The position numbers were made by a program, and so were the translations under genes. Source: Cryptomeria japonica (taxonomy: Eukaryota; Streptophyta; Pinopsida; Cupressales; Cupressaceae). From it: a DNA stretch of 64,000 nucleotides. Below the pieces are notes generated by a model. The model saw only the letters and a list, made by a program, of their open reading frames with translations. It did not search any database and was not told the origin of the DNA. Shown piece by piece: positions 62,721 through 64,000 of the stretch; position 1 is the first letter of the stretch; every line of letters starts with the position of its first letter. The DNA lies in assembly GCF_030272615.1 (NCBI RefSeq), contig NC_081412.1, positions 24,863,860-24,927,859 of the forward strand, given 5' to 3'.

Positions 62721-63798
62721 GGAAATTCCGGGCATCTTAAAGGAAGCACATGAAGGGCCCGCAGGTGGACACATGGGCCTGACACCACGGCGAGGAAAGT
62801 TCTGTTGGCAGGACTATGGTGGCTGACACTACATAATGACGCCAGGGAGTGGGTAACAAGCTGTGATACATGCCAACGGGCCGGACGGCCATTAAAAAGG
62901 GATTTTATGCCCCTCAACCCATCGAATGCCCAGGAACTGTTTGAGAGATGGGGATTGGATTTCGTCGGACCATTAAAACCAAGTAGAGCCCGACGATGCA
63001 GATACATTGTAGTGGCAACAGAATACTTGACCAAGTGGGTGGAGGCACGGGCCTTACTCGACAATTCGGCTGTCAATACAGCAAAATTCATCTATGAACA
63101 CATCGTTACGCAGTATGGGATTCCAATCCAACTGACGAGTGACAGAGGAGGCCATTTTGTAAATCACATAATCCGATTGCTGACAACGGAGTTTAAAATC
63201 TTCCACTCCTTATCAAGCCCATACTACCCACGGGCGAATGGGCAAGTCGAGGCGACCAATAAAATAATAATGTCGATGATATATAAGTCTTGCGGAGTGG
63301 AGAAGGATGACTGGGAGGAACGCCTGTCAGTACTCTGGGCATACCGAACAACTTACAAGGTAACTACTGGACAAACTCCCTTCCAGCTAATGTATGGACA
63401 AGAAGTCGTGGTGCCAGTTGAATTCATGGTGCCGAGTCTCCGGATCGCCATTGATAATCGACTTGGAGACATGGAAAGCCTGAGGGAGAGACTGTACGCT
63501 CTGAACAAATTGGACGAATGAAGGATGATGGCTCAGTGGGCGACAGAGACAGCCCAGCAAAGACGGAAGGTTTGGCACGACAAGCACCTCCGGCGAATGA
63601 AGTTTACTCCCGGACAGCTGGTTTTGAAATTCAACGGGAAGAACGAAATTAAACCTGGGAAATTCAAAGTCCGATGGTTAGGGCCCTTCCGGATACGCAA
63701 GGTCAATACGAACGGGGCGATTAAGTTGTGGATGTTGGACGGGAAGGAGATACCAGACGTAGTCAACGAGTCGAAATTAAAGCTCTATCACGAATAGA
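62721..63798 (+). pseudogene. Integrase of L
   Basis: The N-terminal zinc motif is EAHEGPAGGHMG and CDTCQRAG, with a 1-base loss near 62780 between them. The triad Asp residues are in GLDFVGP and TSDRGGHF, and the Glu is in GQVEATNK. A TGA at about 63519-63521 replaces an Arg codon (A has CGA there) in LDERRMMAQ. The C-terminal module has FTPGQLVLKF and KVRWLGPFRIRKV, ending KLYHE and TAG at 63796-63798. No chromodomain. Confidence 0.88.
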
Positions 63799-63877
63799 GG
63801 GAATTGAGACCCTCCAGTCAGTCAATCCGCTAAAAATTGGGAAAAAATTAAATTAAATTAAATTAAAAAAAAAAAAA

Positions 63878-64000
63878 AAGGTGGCCACCGTACGGTGGGA
63901 CCACCGACGGTGGGGCCACCGACGGTGGGGCCACCGAAGGTGGAACCATCATGCGATGGAACCACCGACGGTGGGACCATCGAAGGTGGAACCACCATGC
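63878..64000. repeat. Palindromic minisatellite of L (continues past window)
   Basis: After an AAATTA repeat and an A-run comes CCACCGTACGGTGG, then units of about 16 bases with CCACCGACGGTGGGG, CCACCGAAGGTGG and CCATCATGCGATGG. It occupies the same place after integrase as in A and B. Confidence 0.85.

Larger units (their letters stand above)
61005..64000 (+). mobile_element. Fragment L: gypsy (Tat-like) RT to integrase, truncated
   Basis: The sequence begins abruptly inside RT (GIIFKVQTSEWVSP) after unrelated host DNA. It then runs through RNase H and integrase into the palindromic minisatellite at the window edge. The missing 5' part (LTR to protease) indicates truncation. An aORF and 3' LTR may lie beyond 64000. 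It is close in sequence to B. Confidence 0.85.

Overview
This window looks like intergenic DNA from a large, repeat-rich seed-plant nuclear genome, most likely a gymnosperm such as a conifer. The taxon is an inference. It rests on dense nested LTR retrotransposons, solo LTRs that begin TGTAATGTCCCC, a degenerate copia gag and a decayed plant ferredoxin-dependent glutamate synthase fragment. I see no intact host gene, no tRNA or rRNA gene and no CRISPR array. Almost everything that can be read as protein is retrotransposon.

I use letters for the elements. Left end: a partial LTR of family J (1-510), host sequence, solo LTR K (1282-3534), host sequence, and solo LTR J (4349-8148, with an array of palindromes). 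Element A (8217-18108, minus strand) is a complete Ty3/gypsy element with 260-bp LTRs and a 5-bp target duplication. Next come a degenerate stretch, fragment F (plus strand), gypsy remnant E (minus strand) interrupted by solo LTR M (21185-22006), and copia remnant H. The gag of H is split by element G (25272-30409, plus strand), an internally deleted gypsy copy.

The centre is a three-level nest. Element C (34832-51629, minus strand) has long LTRs, a Met-tRNA primer site and a single unknown 550-codon ORF. Its 3' LTR is split by gypsy element B (35113-47295, minus strand). The gag of B is in turn split by solo LTR D (43977-45711). The right side (51635-61004) is mostly non-coding, with short tandem repeats and a Fd-GOGAT pseudogene on the minus strand (about 56940-57493). 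The window ends in gypsy fragment L (61005-64000, plus strand).

A, B, E, F, G and L belong to one Tat-like gypsy group. The shared layout, reconstructed from several copies, is: LTR, Asp-tRNA-type primer site, a small conserved ORF (ORF0), gag with four CCHC knuckles, protease, RT, RNase H, integrase without a visible chromodomain, a minisatellite built on CCACCG/CGGTGG palindromes, a large extra ORF (aORF), a conserved stem-loop, a polypurine tract and the second LTR. The aORF is uninterrupted only in B (844 codons). It has no membrane segment and no recognised enzymatic motif. B also carries two pieces of mitochondrial nad9 between integrase and aORF. Most premature stops in these elements are C-to-T changes (CAG to TAG, CGA to TGA), as expected of methylated, silenced copies.
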